Positions 44,341 to 53,690 are shown, counted from the stretch's first letter. The stretch is 64,000 nt of DNA from JAHEJA01 sp965656445 (GCA_965656445.1 CBFHKO010000005.1:60353-124352), one strand, 5' to 3'. Notes: generated from the letters alone by a model not told the origin. Numbers and translations: made by a program.

Positions 44341-45260
44341 CCTTGGGGTGATTTGAGCGAGCGTGCCTTGCCACGCTTAAGTCCCAGTTGAGCTTCGCGC
44401 AATATGATGAAAACCCCTGCCGCGACAACGACGGACGATCCTATCAACATTTGCTGGGTCGGAATTTCTTCAAAGATGAAATACCCAATCAACAAGGCAA
44501 AAATCATGGCCGCATAATCAAACGGAGCAACAACAGACGCGGGGGCATATCGATAGGAACTGGTCAAAAATATCTGTCCTATTCCCCCGATTATCCCAGT
44601 AGACATGAGCAAAGCCGTCTCAGATGACGTCAAAGCCACCCATCCAAAGGGCGCCGTTAACAATGCTAATAGGGTCGAGGTGAGGGAAAAGTAAAAGACA
44701 ATTGCAGAGGTCCGTTCAAATTGCACCAATTTGCGGATTTGGATTTGAGCAAGAGCTGCAAACGCGGCCCCCGCCAACACCATCCCCACACCGATAGCTT
44801 CGGATTTGGAAAATGGCCCATCTGAAAACAGTGTTAGGCGGGGTTCAATTATGATCAACACTCCCAATAACCCGACCCCAACAGCCGAAAGGCGGATGAT
44901 CCCAACATTTTCTTTCAACAGGAAAATCGCGAATACAACGATCAAGAGTGGCGCTGCAAATCCAATTGCCGTGATTTCAGGAAGCGGAAGCAACGACAGT
45001 GCCGCAAAGTTCAATGCCATTGCCGTGGTTCCAATCACGCCACGCCAAAAATGACCCAAAGGTGAGACAACCTTGAACCCATTGCGAAGCTCGCCTTGGA
45101 CAGTGAGCCACACTAGAATAACCGGAATCGCAAAAGCAGCACGAAAGAAAACGGCTTGGCCAGCGGGAACATGATCAGAGGTCACTTTGATCATCGAAAA
45201 CATGGTGACAAATAAAAAGACGGCACCAAGTTTGAAAAATATGCCCTTAAGAGGCTGCAT
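44337..45260 (-). CDS. EamA-family (DMT superfamily) transporter
   Basis: A 307-residue membrane protein with about ten segments in two EamA repeats (AVFLFVTMFSMIKVTSDHV in the first, TGIIGGIGQIFLTSSYRYAP in the second). The C-terminus is basic and cytoplasmic. It resembles the RhaT/S-adenosylmethionine-type exporters of alphaproteobacteria, but substrate is not assignable. A TGTCCTA-N13-TAGGACA dyad lies immediately before its ATG. Confidence 0.87.
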   Translation of the reverse strand: MQPLKGIFFKLGAVFLFVTMFSMIKVTSDHVPAGQAVFFRAAFAIPVILVWLTVQGELRNGFKVVSPLGHFWRGVIGTTAMALNFAALSLLPLPEITAIGFAAPLLIVVFAIFLLKENVGIIRLSAVGVGLLGVLIIIEPRLTLFSDGPFSKSEAIGVGMVLAGAAFAALAQIQIRKLVQFERTSAIVFYFSLTSTLLALLTAPFGWVALTSSETALLMSTGIIGGIGQIFLTSSYRYAPASVVAPFDYAAMIFALLIGYFIFEEIPTQQMLIGSSVVVAAGVFIILREAQLGLKRGKARSLKSPQG

Positions 45261-45264
45261 TTAT

Positions 45265-45291
45265 TGTCCTAACGGAAATCACAATAGGACA
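45265..45291. promoter_or_regulatory. Inverted repeat ahead of the EamA transporter gene
   Basis: TGTCCTA (45265-45271) and TAGGACA (45285-45291), arms 20 bases apart, sit between the end of msrA and the start of the EamA gene (both minus strand). It may be an operator of the transporter gene or a weak msrA terminator; no T-run follows. Confidence 0.35.
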
Positions 45292-45302
45292 GAGATGCGC
45301 CA

Positions 45303-45812
45303 TTATGCCTGACTTGGCAACACCCAATCTGGACGCGGGAAATGACAGGTATAGCCATTTGGAATGCGTTCCAAGTAATCCTGATGATTTGCCTCTGCTT
45401 CCCAAAACACATCCGCTTTGGTCACTTTGGTCACAACTTTTCCAGGCCAAATTCCACTTGCATCCACATCTTTGATCGTCAGCTCAGCCACCTCTTTTTG
45501 AGACTGAGATGTGTAATATATCTCCGAGCGATAACTATCCCCAATGTCATTCCCTTGGCGATCAACTGTGGTGGGATCATGGATTTGAAAAAAGAACTCT
45601 AGCAATCTGCGATAGCTGACTTTGTTTGGGTCAAATACGATTTCAATGGCCTCAGCGTGGCCTGTGGTTTTCGTACAGACGTCTGGATAGGTAGGGTTTT
45701 GAGTATGCCCACCTGTATATCCAACACGGGTTTTCACAACACCTGGGATCCTGCGAATAAGGTCCTGCATGCCCCAAAAACATCCCCCTGCTAATATCGC
45801 TGTCTCAGTCAT
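45303..45812 (-). CDS. msrA: Peptide methionine sulfoxide reductase A
   Basis: Reduces the S form of methionine sulfoxide in proteins. The 169-residue product has the catalytic Cys in ILAGGCFWGMQDL (residue 11), the core GVVKTRVGYTGGHTQNPTY, and HAEAIEIVFDP. The C-terminal end has no obvious resolving Cys pair, so recycling may need an outside thiol. It overlaps the stop of msrB by four bases, so both repair activities are made together. Confidence 0.95.
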   Translation of the reverse strand: MTETAILAGGCFWGMQDLIRRIPGVVKTRVGYTGGHTQNPTYPDVCTKTTGHAEAIEIVFDPNKVSYRRLLEFFFQIHDPTTVDRQGNDIGDSYRSEIYYTSQSQKEVAELTIKDVDASGIWPGKVVTKVTKADVFWEAEANHQDYLERIPNGYTCHFPRPDWVLPSQA

Positions 45813-46258
45813 GTCACATCCTCCACTTGATCCACATATGCACCGTATCCATGGTCCTCCATGTCATCGCGATGAATAAACCGCAAGGACGCTGAATTAA
45901 TGCAATACCTCAATCCGCCTCTGTCCTGCGGCCCATCTGGAAACACATGACCGAGATGGCTATCCCCGTGGGTTGAGCGCACTTCGACACGGATCATCCC
46001 GTGTGTCGTGTCTCGAAGCTCTTGAACATGGGCTGGTTCGATTGGCTTGGTGAAGCTCGGCCAGCCGCAGCCTGAGTCATATTTATCCGATGAAGCGAAT
46101 AGCGGCTCTCCTGAGACGATATCAACATAGATGCCGGGCTCTTTATTCGACAGGTAAGCGCCCGTTCCGGGCCGTTCAGTGCCGCTTTCTTGGGTCACCC
46201 AATATTGAACTTCGTCCAAACTCGCGATGACGTCTGGGTCTTTTCTATATGCTGTCAT
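45809..46258 (-). CDS. msrB: Peptide methionine sulfoxide reductase B
   Basis: Reduces the R form of methionine sulfoxide. The 149-residue protein has SGCGWPSFTKPI, the histidine region VRSTHGDSHLGHVF, and the catalytic Cys in GLRYCINSASLRF. The CxxC pairs that bind structural zinc in many MsrB proteins are missing (SNKEPGIYVD in place of the first pair), so this is the zinc-free form. It precedes msrA in a two-gene operon. Confidence 0.95.
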   Translation of the reverse strand: MTAYRKDPDVIASLDEVQYWVTQESGTERPGTGAYLSNKEPGIYVDIVSGEPLFASSDKYDSGCGWPSFTKPIEPAHVQELRDTTHGMIRVEVRSTHGDSHLGHVFPDGPQDRGGLRYCINSASLRFIHRDDMEDHGYGAYVDQVEDVT

Positions 46259-46367
46259 ATGAGATATGCCTTTTTCCTTGGGTAGCCGTCGGAGCGGACA
46301 CCCTTTTCATACCATTCTCTTGAGTGTAGATGTATTCGTAAATCAAGGAAAGAAAAGGGGAAGCGGT

Positions 46368-47285
46368 ATGAGTTCGGGTTTATTTGCTCTGTTGGATGAT
46401 GTTGCAGCAATCGCAAAAACGGCGGCTGCATCGGTTGATGATGTTGTCGCAGCAGCTGCAAAAGCAAGCTCAAAATCTATCGGAGTTGTGGTCGATGATG
46501 CAGCCGTGACACCCAAATACGTCGTCGGATTTCCTGCGGAACGCGAACTGCCAATTATCAAGCGGATTGCTACTGGGTCCATTAAGAATAAGCTATTTTT
46601 CATCCTTCCCACGGCTCTTATCCTGTCACAATTTGCATCATGGGCAATCACACCTCTGTTGATTTTGGGTGGCTTGTACCTTTGCTTTGAAGGCGCTGAA
46701 AAAGTGCTCGAATGGTTCTTTCATAGCAAAGAGACCAAGGAAGATGCGCCTTTAAAGTCCGAAGATCAAACAATCGCAGGCGCCATTCGAACCGATTTCA
46801 TATTGTCTGCCGAAATTATGGTTCTCGCCCTCTCAACGGTTGAAGAACAGAGTTTTGGAACACGGGCGGCCACCTTGCTTGTTGTTGCCTTTTTCATCAC
46901 ATTCCTCGTCTATGGGGCCGTGGCCCTTATTGTAAAAGCGGACGATTATGGGCTTCACCTCGTCACCAAATACACAGATGGCCCACGTGCGAATTTTGGG
47001 CGGATGATTGTTAAAACGATGCCATCTTTCCTAGCCGCACTTGCCTTTGTTGGGACTTTAGCAATGCTTTGGGTTGGAGGGGGAATTTTGATCCATGCCG
47101 CAGAATATTACAACTGGCACCTCCCCGAAGAATGGCTACACGCAGTTCAGCATGCTGTCCACGGCAGCTATCCTTTGACGGGGCTCGTTGAATGGGCCGC
47201 TGGGGCAACATTTGCGGGCATTGTGGGGCTCATTGCAGGGGCGATTGTCGTCGCCGCTGTTAGCCCGTTTCACAAATCACACTAG
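46368..47285 (+). CDS. DUF808-family (YedI-like) inner-membrane protein
   Basis: A 305-residue membrane protein of a widespread family with no assigned function. The conserved opening SSGLFALLDDVAAIAKTAA and VVDDAAVTPKYVVGF are diagnostic of DUF808. About six to seven membrane segments follow. ATG 46368 was chosen because AGGGGA lies six bases upstream. It is divergent from msrB-msrA, and its 3' end overlaps the convergent serB gene by four bases. Confidence 0.88.
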   Translation: MSSGLFALLDDVAAIAKTAAASVDDVVAAAAKASSKSIGVVVDDAAVTPKYVVGFPAERELPIIKRIATGSIKNKLFFILPTALILSQFASWAITPLLILGGLYLCFEGAEKVLEWFFHSKETKEDAPLKSEDQTIAGAIRTDFILSAEIMVLALSTVEEQSFGTRAATLLVVAFFITFLVYGAVALIVKADDYGLHLVTKYTDGPRANFGRMIVKTMPSFLAALAFVGTLAMLWVGGGILIHAAEYYNWHLPEEWLHAVQHAVHGSYPLTGLVEWAAGATFAGIVGLIAGAIVVAAVSPFHKSH

Positions 47286-48160
47286 GCAAAATCGCCTTGG
47301 CTGTAGCCTTGGATATAAAGCAAACCGCGTAGATCAGAATGGTTGATACGCACTGTGCACTGTGCCGCAACAGAGGGCTTGGCATGAAGCGCCACACCTG
47401 TTCCCGCGCGCCCCAACATGCCTAAATCATTCGCGCCATCGCCAACTGCAATCACGTCTTGCTCGGTAATACCTAGCTTGGCTGTTATCCTCTCGAGTGC
47501 GTCAACTTTAGCCTGTTTGCCCAATATCGGCATCCCAACGGTTCCGGACAAGTGATCCCCGTCAACCTCAAGCGTGTTCGCATGGTTTTCGTCAAACCCA
47601 AGGTGCGACGCCACTTTTTGTGTAAAGGCCGTAAAGCCCCCCGAAACAAGCGCCGCATAGCCCCCGTTTGCCTTCATCGTGGATAGCAAGACATCTCCAC
47701 CGGGCATGAACGTTATGCGCTCTGACATAACTTGTTCGATGATCGACACAGGCAACCCCTTTAACAAGGCAACCCGCTCGCGTAACGCATCGTCAAAATC
47801 CAACTCACCGTTCATTGCACGCGCTGTAATGTCTTTGACATAATCGCCGACGCCTGCGACGTCTGCGAGCTCATCAATGCATTCTTGTTGAATCATGGTC
47901 GAATCCATATCTGCCAAGAGCATTTTTTTGCGACGATTGGCCGTTTCTTGCACAACAAGATCAATTTTTATCTGTTGAAGATCGTCCCAAACATCCCACT
48001 GGTTCGTCGGCAGAGATTCGACAGAAAACGCCGCGGCCTCACTCTGGGCTAACCAAACAGCATCTCTACCACCCCAAGCATTTCGCAACGACTCCACCAA
48101 AGAGGGGTCCAGATTTTTGGTCACGGGCGAAGCAAGAAGTGTTACAGTATACATAAGCAA
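47282..48160 (-). CDS. serB: Phosphoserine phosphatase
   Basis: The HAD phosphatase that completes serine synthesis. The 292-residue product has an N-terminal region of about 75 residues (ACT-like position) and then HAD motif I LLADMDSTMIQQECIDELAD (nucleophile Asp and acid-base Asp), motif II ALVSGGFTAF, and motif III VIAVGDGANDLGML. The start could also be ATG 48154. It is divergent from serC and serA, so all three serine genes lie together. Confidence 0.94.
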   Translation of the reverse strand: MLMYTVTLLASPVTKNLDPSLVESLRNAWGGRDAVWLAQSEAAAFSVESLPTNQWDVWDDLQQIKIDLVVQETANRRKKMLLADMDSTMIQQECIDELADVAGVGDYVKDITARAMNGELDFDDALRERVALLKGLPVSIIEQVMSERITFMPGGDVLLSTMKANGGYAALVSGGFTAFTQKVASHLGFDENHANTLEVDGDHLSGTVGMPILGKQAKVDALERITAKLGITEQDVIAVGDGANDLGMLGRAGTGVALHAKPSVAAQCTVRINHSDLRGLLYIQGYSQGDFA

Positions 48161-48239
48161 AGTTTCCGATTGGCGTCATGGATGTCGCAAAATAATTGTC
48201 AGGTGGCGCTATAGCGTCAATTTGACCATTGTGAAAGCC

Positions 48240-48299
48240 CTGCTCTCCGACTATCTCGGTCCGTGGGACACCTCTCCCCAACGAGAGGCGCTTATCTGA
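48240..48299 (+). ncRNA. Candidate serC-leader RNA (two hairpins upstream of serC)
   Basis: The spacer before serC holds a first fold around CGGTCCGTGGGACACC (about 48257-48272) and a second perfect hairpin CCTCTC-CCCAAC-GAGAGG (48271-48288), ending 23 bases before the ATG. Two tandem hairpins upstream of serC in alphaproteobacteria match my memory of the described serC RNA motif. The match to its consensus could not be tested here. Confidence 0.5.
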
Positions 48300-48311
48300 A
48301 AGGGTAGCTAC

Positions 48312-49457
48312 ATGGCTATTAATACACCGACTGTGCGTCCAGTGAACGCACAATTTTCGTCTGGCCCTTGCGCCAAACACCCCACGTTCTCCTTAGACAA
48401 ATTGTCAGACGCCCCTCTGGGTCGCTCACACCGTGCGAGCGTTGGCAAAGCCAAGCTCAAAGCCGCCATCGAGGGCACAAGAGAAATCCTTGGCATTCCA
48501 GCAGATTACCGCATTGGTATCGTTCCAGCCTCCGACACAGGCGCCGTTGAAATGGCGATGTGGTCACTCTTGGGCGCGCGCAAGGCGACCATGGTTGCCT
48601 GGGAAAGCTTTGGAGCAGGCTGGGTTACAGACGTCGTTAAACAGCTGAAAATTGATGCAGACGTCAAAACAGCCGAATATGGCGATATCGTTGACATGGC
48701 TGCGATTGATTACGACACCGATGTTGTATTCACATGGAACGGGACAACGTCAGGGGTCCGTATGGCGTCTGGAGATGTCATTCCCGACACCCGCCAAGGT
48801 TTGACAATTTGCGACGCCACATCCGCCGCCTTTGCCATGGAGTTGCCATGGGACAAATTGGATGTCACCACATTTAGCTGGCAAAAAGTGCTCGGCGGCG
48901 AAGCGGCGCATGGCGTGATCGTTTTGTCACCACGCGCCGTTGAGCGGCTTGAAACCTACACACCCGCTTGGCCGCTTCCAAAAATTTTCCGCATGACCAA
49001 AGGCAGCAAATTGATCGACGGCATCTTTGTTGGCGAAACGATTAACACGCCCTCCATGCTCGCTGTCGAAGATTACTTAGTTGCCCTCGATTGGGCGCGC
49101 ACTATTGGTGGACTCCAAGGATTAATCCAACGCGCAACAGATAACGCCCAAACAATCTGGGATTTCTGCGCCTCTCGCAACTGGATTGCAAACTTGGCGA
49201 ATGACGAGGCCACCCGTTCAAACACCTCAGTGTGCCTCAAATTCACGGATGACCGAATTTCAGACGGCGCTACTTTTGCAAAAGCCGTTGCTAAGCGGTT
49301 AGAATCGGAAAACGTGGCTTTCGACATTGGCGCCTACCGCGATGCCCCTGCTGGCTTGCGTATCTGGTGCGGTGGAACTGTTGAAACCGCTGATATCGCG
49401 GCGATGCTTCCATGGCTCGAATGGGCCTTCGACCAAGAAATCCAAGCACACGCTTAA
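48312..49457 (+). CDS. serC: Phosphoserine aminotransferase
   Basis: A 381-residue class V aminotransferase converting 3-phosphohydroxypyruvate to phosphoserine with glutamate, and able to serve pyridoxal phosphate synthesis. It is of the longer alphaproteobacterial/actinobacterial type: FSSGPCAKHP, GRSHRASVGKAKL, IVPASDTGAVEMAMWSLLG, and the Schiff-base Lys in TTFSWQKVLGGEAAHG. GGGTAG lies a few bases before the ATG at 48312. serA follows after a 94-base spacer with hairpins. Confidence 0.94.
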   Translation: MAINTPTVRPVNAQFSSGPCAKHPTFSLDKLSDAPLGRSHRASVGKAKLKAAIEGTREILGIPADYRIGIVPASDTGAVEMAMWSLLGARKATMVAWESFGAGWVTDVVKQLKIDADVKTAEYGDIVDMAAIDYDTDVVFTWNGTTSGVRMASGDVIPDTRQGLTICDATSAAFAMELPWDKLDVTTFSWQKVLGGEAAHGVIVLSPRAVERLETYTPAWPLPKIFRMTKGSKLIDGIFVGETINTPSMLAVEDYLVALDWARTIGGLQGLIQRATDNAQTIWDFCASRNWIANLANDEATRSNTSVCLKFTDDRISDGATFAKAVAKRLESENVAFDIGAYRDAPAGLRIWCGGTVETADIAAMLPWLEWAFDQEIQAHA

Positions 49458-49460
49458 ACA

Positions 49461-49523
49461 TATATCTCCGCCGGCGCAAAGCGTCCGGCAGCGCACACCC
49501 ATCTTCGATGGGTGGGTGGGCGC
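49461..49523 (+). repeat. Two tandem hairpins between serC and serA
   Basis: GCCGG-CGC-AAA-GCG-T-CCGGC (49470-49489) is followed directly by CACCCATC-TTC-GATGGGTG (49496-49514) flanked by GCGC arms. After the second comes a pyrimidine-rich run CTTTCTTCTTTCT, then AAAGGA and the serA ATG. The first hairpin resembles the palindrome at 4697-4724. Possible roles are a dispersed repeat, an mRNA-processing site, or an attenuator controlling serA. Confidence 0.5.
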
Positions 49524-49551
49524 TTTCTTCTTTCTAAAGGATACCAAAACA

Positions 49552-51147
49552 ATGGCACCCAAAGTACTCATCTCCGACAAACTTTCCGAAGCCGCCGTTC
49601 AAATCTTTCGGGATCGCGGTATTGATGTCGATTTCCAGCCCGATCTTGGAAAAGACAAAGACAAACTCGCCGAAGTGATCGGCAATTATGACGGCCTTGC
49701 TATTCGGTCCGCGACCAAAGCGACCGAAAAGATTATTGCCGCCGCAAGCAACCTAAAGGTCATCGGCCGCGCCGGTATTGGCACCGACAATATCGACAAG
49801 GACGCCGCCTCCAAAAAAGGTGTGATCGTTATGAACACACCTTTCGGCAACATGATCACCACTGCGGAACATGCCATTGCAATGATGTTTGCCGTCGCCC
49901 GTCAAATTCCAGAGGCGAGCGCCTCAACACATGCGGGCAAATGGGAGAAATCCAAATTTATGGGTGTCGAGCTCACTGGGAAAACACTTGGCGTCATCGG
50001 TGCCGGCAATATCGGTGGTATCGTCTGCGATCGCGCGCGCGGCCTCAAAATGAAAGTTGTGGCATTTGACCCATTCTTGGGCGAAGAAAAAGCGCAAAAA
50101 ATGGGTGTTGAGAAAGTCGAACTTGATGAGCTGTTGAGCCGCGCCGACTTTATCACGCTTCACGTTCCGCTCACAGACACGACAAAGAATATCCTAAGCC
50201 GTGAGAACCTCGCCAAAACCAAGAAAGGCGTTCGCATCATCAACTGTGCGCGCGGTGGTTTGGTCGATGAACAGGCGCTTGCTGACTTGCTACGTGACGG
50301 TCACGTGGCCGGCGCCGCCTTTGACGTGTTCTCAGAAGAGCCCGCAAAAGAAAACCCTTTGTTCAACTTGCCAAACGTCGTTTGTACCCCGCACTTGGGT
50401 GCCGCCACGACTGAGGCCCAAGAAAACGTCGCTCTTCAAGTGGCTGAGCAAATGTCAAATTACCTGTTGGACGGTGCCGTCGAAAACGCCCTCAACATGC
50501 CATCCATGACCGCCGAAGAAGCCAAAGTCATGGGGCCATGGGTCAAGCTAGCCGATCACTTAGGGAGCTTTGTGGGTCAATTGACGGATGAACCGATCAA
50601 AGCGATCAATATCCTTTATGACGGCGCAGCCTCAGTGATGAACCTAGATGCATTGAATTGCTCTGTTGTCGCTGGCATCATGAAAAGAGCAAATCCAGAC
50701 GTGAACATGGTCTCTGCCCCTGTCATCGCCAAAGAGCGCGGTATTCAGATCAGCACAACGAACCAAGACAAATCAGGCGCGTTTGAAGGCTATATCAAGG
50801 TCACAGTGGTCACAGGAGAGCGGGAACGCTCCGTTGCGGGTACTGTCTTTAGCGATGGCAAGCCGCGCTTTATCCAGATCAAAGGCATCAACGTGGACGC
50901 CGAAATTGGGGCGCATATGCTTTATACCACCAACGAAGATACGCCAGGCATCATCGGGACATTGGGTCAAACAATGGGCGAAAACGGCGTCAACATCGCG
51001 AACTTTACCTTGGGCCGTGCGGCCGCAGGCGGCGAAGCGATTGCCCTTCTCTATATCGATGAACCTGTGGAAGGCAATGTTATTGGGAAACTTGAAGAGA
51101 CAGGCATGTTCCAACAGGTCAAGCCGCTTGCCTTTGATGTTAACTAA
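49552..51147 (+). CDS. serA: D-3-phosphoglycerate dehydrogenase
   Basis: First enzyme of serine synthesis, oxidising 3-phosphoglycerate with NAD. The 531-residue long form includes the NAD-binding GKTLGVIGAGNIGGIVCDRA, INCARGGLVDEQAL, the catalytic His in VCTPHLGAATTEAQ, an intervening substrate-type domain, and a C-terminal ACT domain (MLYTTNEDTPGIIGTLGQTM) likely to sense serine. ATG 49552 with AAAGGA upstream was chosen; the longer open frame upstream lies in serC in another frame. A strong terminator follows. Confidence 0.95.
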   Translation: MAPKVLISDKLSEAAVQIFRDRGIDVDFQPDLGKDKDKLAEVIGNYDGLAIRSATKATEKIIAAASNLKVIGRAGIGTDNIDKDAASKKGVIVMNTPFGNMITTAEHAIAMMFAVARQIPEASASTHAGKWEKSKFMGVELTGKTLGVIGAGNIGGIVCDRARGLKMKVVAFDPFLGEEKAQKMGVEKVELDELLSRADFITLHVPLTDTTKNILSRENLAKTKKGVRIINCARGGLVDEQALADLLRDGHVAGAAFDVFSEEPAKENPLFNLPNVVCTPHLGAATTEAQENVALQVAEQMSNYLLDGAVENALNMPSMTAEEAKVMGPWVKLADHLGSFVGQLTDEPIKAINILYDGAASVMNLDALNCSVVAGIMKRANPDVNMVSAPVIAKERGIQISTTNQDKSGAFEGYIKVTVVTGERERSVAGTVFSDGKPRFIQIKGINVDAEIGAHMLYTTNEDTPGIIGTLGQTMGENGVNIANFTLGRAAAGGEAIALLYIDEPVEGNVIGKLEETGMFQQVKPLAFDVN

Positions 51148-51166
51148 CTCCCTTACCATCAAATAC

Positions 51167-51197
51167 AAAAAGGGCGCCTCGATCGGGCGCCCTTTTT
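51167..51197. terminator. Bidirectional terminator between serA and gyrB
   Basis: AAAAAGGGCGCC (51167-51178) pairs with GGCGCCCTTTTT (51186-51197) around a seven-base loop, giving an A-run/T-run on both sides, ideal for the convergent genes. Confidence 0.92.
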
Positions 51198-51216
51198 CAT
51201 TCGATAGCAACGATAT

Positions 51217-53634
51217 TTAGAAATCTAGATTTTCAACACTCAATGCGTTCTGCTGAATGAAGTCGCGCCGCGGCTCCACAACATCGCCCATCAACTTGGT
51301 AAAGATGTCATCGGCCTCAACCGCATCATCAATCTTGACCTGTAACAAAGTTCGCGCATCAGGATCCAAGGTCGTTTCCCAAAGCTGATCTGGATTCATT
51401 TCGCCCAAACCTTTGTAACGCTGCAAACTCAAGCCCTTTTCACCCTCTTTGAGAACTGCTTCTAACAGATCAAGAGGACCATGAATGGCGATTGATTTGT
51501 CCTTGCGGATCAACGTTGCGGATGTCTCGTAAATCTCTTGCAAGCTTTGAGTAAAGCTACCAGTTTTACGCGCTTCACCCGAGCGTAACATAGGGCCATC
51601 AAGCGTGCGCATTTCCTCGACACCGCGAAGGATACGAGACAGACGAATACCGTGGTCCTGCGTAATACGACCTGTCCAGCCACGCTCGTATTCCAAGGCA
51701 ATCAAATTCAAACGCGCCGCAACTTTGTCCGCAACACCCTGAAGATCAGCATCCACAACACCTGGAACAAATGCACCCGCAATGGCGGCCTGTTCCAAAA
51801 TATGACGCGGATAATGCGTTGGGAAAGCATGTAGAACGCGCTGCAATTGGCGCGCTTCTTCGACAACACGCACCAAATCTTGGCCCGCGATTTCTGATCC
51901 AGAGCCAAGCTTGAGCACCGCACCGTCAATCCCGTGTTGGATCAGATAATCATCCAAGGCGGCTTGGTCCTTGAGGTAAACTTCTGATTTACCACGGCTC
52001 ACTTTGTAGAGCGGTGGCTGGGCAATATAGAGGTAGCCGCCTTCGATCAACTCACGCATCTGGCGATAGAAGAACGTCAACAAGAGTGTGCGGATGTGCG
52101 CGCCATCCACGTCAGCGTCGGTCATGATGACAATCTTATGATACCGCAGCTTTTCAATGTTGAATTCATCGCGCCCGATCCCCGTGCCCAAAGCCATCAC
52201 AAGGTTCCCGATTTCTTGGCTATTGAGCATCCGATCAAAGCGCGCACGTTCCACGTTTAGGATTTTACCCTTGAGCGGCAAGATCGCCTGCGTTTGACGA
52301 TCACGCCCTGTCTGAGCAGAGCCACCCGCAGAGTCACCCTCCACAAGGAAGACTTCGGTCTTGCTTGGGTCTTTCTCAGAGCAATCCTTGAGCTTGCCAG
52401 CGAGGAAATTCACATCCAACGCAGTTTTGCGGCGTGTCAGTTCACGCGCTTTGCGCGCAGCCTCCCGCGCCATAGCGGCTTCGATGATTTTTCCAACGAT
52501 GATCTTAGCTTCGTTCGGGTTTTCCTCGAACCATTCAGCCAACTTTTCGTTCACCATGCTTTCAACAGCTGGACGGACCTCAGAAGACACAAGCTTGTCT
52601 TTGGTTTGGCTGCTGAATTTCGGATCAGGCACCTTGACCGAAAGAACACAGGTCAATCCTTCACGGGCATCGTCACCAGTGAAATTGATCTTTTCTTTCT
52701 TGGCGATCCCGCTGGATTGCGCATAGCCGTTTATGGTCCGCGTCAACGCAGCCCGCAAACCCGCCATGTGTGTGCCACCATCCCGTTGAGGAATGTTGTT
52801 GGTAAAGGGCAAAACGTTTTCATGATAGCTATCATTCCACCACATCGCCACTTCGACGCCAATGTCATCGCGTTCACCCGTCATGAAAATTGGCTCAGGC
52901 ATGATCGATGACTTTGACCGATCAAGATATTTAACGAATTCCTTTACGCCGCCTTCATAGAACAGCTCAGTGCGTAATGGTTCAACAGGGCGTTCATCCT
53001 CGAGGATAATGCGAACACCAGAATTCAAAAACGCCAATTCCCGCAAGCGTTTTTCCAAAGTTTCAAAGGAATAGTCCAGATTGGAAAACGTCTCAGTAGA
53101 CGCAAGGAACCGCACTTCGGTTCCTTTTTCGCCAGGTGCATCCTGAACAACGCGCAAATGCTCTGTTGTTTCGCCATGCTCAAACTTGGCATAATGCTCT
53201 TTTCCATTGCGCCAAACGCGTAGCTCCAACCAAACGGACAGAGCGTTAACAACCGACACACCAACCCCGTGAAGACCGCCAGAGACCTTGTAAGAGTTGC
53301 TCTCAAACTTACCACCCGCATGAAGCTGGGTCATGATGACCTCAGCAGCGGAAACGCCTTCTTCTTCGTGGATATCAACGGGAATACCACGGCCATTATC
53401 ACGAACAGAAACCGAACTATCGGCGTGAATTTTCACATGAACATAGTCCGCATGTTTCGCCAAAGCCTCGTCTATGCCGTTATCCACGACCTCATAGACC
53501 ATATGGTGCAAACCAGATCCATCATCTGTATCCCCGATATACATACCGGGGCGCTTTCTCACGGCTTCTAACCCCTTGAGAACCTTAATAGAATCTGCGC
53601 CATATTCTGGTTGAACTTGCTCGTTCTCGGACAT
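51217..53634 (-). CDS. gyrB: DNA gyrase subunit B
   Basis: The ATPase/TOPRIM subunit of DNA gyrase, introducing negative supercoils. At 805 residues it is complete. GHKL ATPase motifs are EVVDNGIDEAL, VRDNGRGIPVDIH and GLHGVGVSVVNAL; TOPRIM has FLVEGDSAGGSAQTGRD and IVIMTDADVDGAHI; the C-terminal RYKGLGEMNPDQLWETT is also present. A well-formed promoter is seen upstream at 53662-53690. It lies on the same strand as recF, dnaN and dnaA, separated from recF by a LysE-type exporter gene. Confidence 0.97.
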   Translation of the reverse strand: MSENEQVQPEYGADSIKVLKGLEAVRKRPGMYIGDTDDGSGLHHMVYEVVDNGIDEALAKHADYVHVKIHADSSVSVRDNGRGIPVDIHEEEGVSAAEVIMTQLHAGGKFESNSYKVSGGLHGVGVSVVNALSVWLELRVWRNGKEHYAKFEHGETTEHLRVVQDAPGEKGTEVRFLASTETFSNLDYSFETLEKRLRELAFLNSGVRIILEDERPVEPLRTELFYEGGVKEFVKYLDRSKSSIMPEPIFMTGERDDIGVEVAMWWNDSYHENVLPFTNNIPQRDGGTHMAGLRAALTRTINGYAQSSGIAKKEKINFTGDDAREGLTCVLSVKVPDPKFSSQTKDKLVSSEVRPAVESMVNEKLAEWFEENPNEAKIIVGKIIEAAMAREAARKARELTRRKTALDVNFLAGKLKDCSEKDPSKTEVFLVEGDSAGGSAQTGRDRQTQAILPLKGKILNVERARFDRMLNSQEIGNLVMALGTGIGRDEFNIEKLRYHKIVIMTDADVDGAHIRTLLLTFFYRQMRELIEGGYLYIAQPPLYKVSRGKSEVYLKDQAALDDYLIQHGIDGAVLKLGSGSEIAGQDLVRVVEEARQLQRVLHAFPTHYPRHILEQAAIAGAFVPGVVDADLQGVADKVAARLNLIALEYERGWTGRITQDHGIRLSRILRGVEEMRTLDGPMLRSGEARKTGSFTQSLQEIYETSATLIRKDKSIAIHGPLDLLEAVLKEGEKGLSLQRYKGLGEMNPDQLWETTLDPDARTLLQVKIDDAVEADDIFTKLMGDVVEPRRDFIQQNALSVENLDF

Positions 53635-53661
53635 TCACGTACCCTTTTGAATTTTTCTAAT

Positions 53662-53690
53662 TTTATACGGTTTTTTGGAATGTTTGTCAC
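53662..53690 (-). promoter_or_regulatory. Candidate housekeeping promoter of gyrB
   Basis: On the minus strand GTGACA (53685-53690), a 17-base spacer, and TATAAA (53662-53667) match the sigma-70 pattern, 28 bases before the gyrB ATG. Confidence 0.6.

Noticed and set aside
49327..49551. Longer N-terminus for SerA
   Set aside because: The extra codons lie in the end of serC and the hairpin region in another frame; a good ribosome site and family similarity begin at 49552.
52294..52911. 205-codon plus-strand open frame
   Set aside because: Antisense to gyrB, without any recognisable domain or ribosome site.
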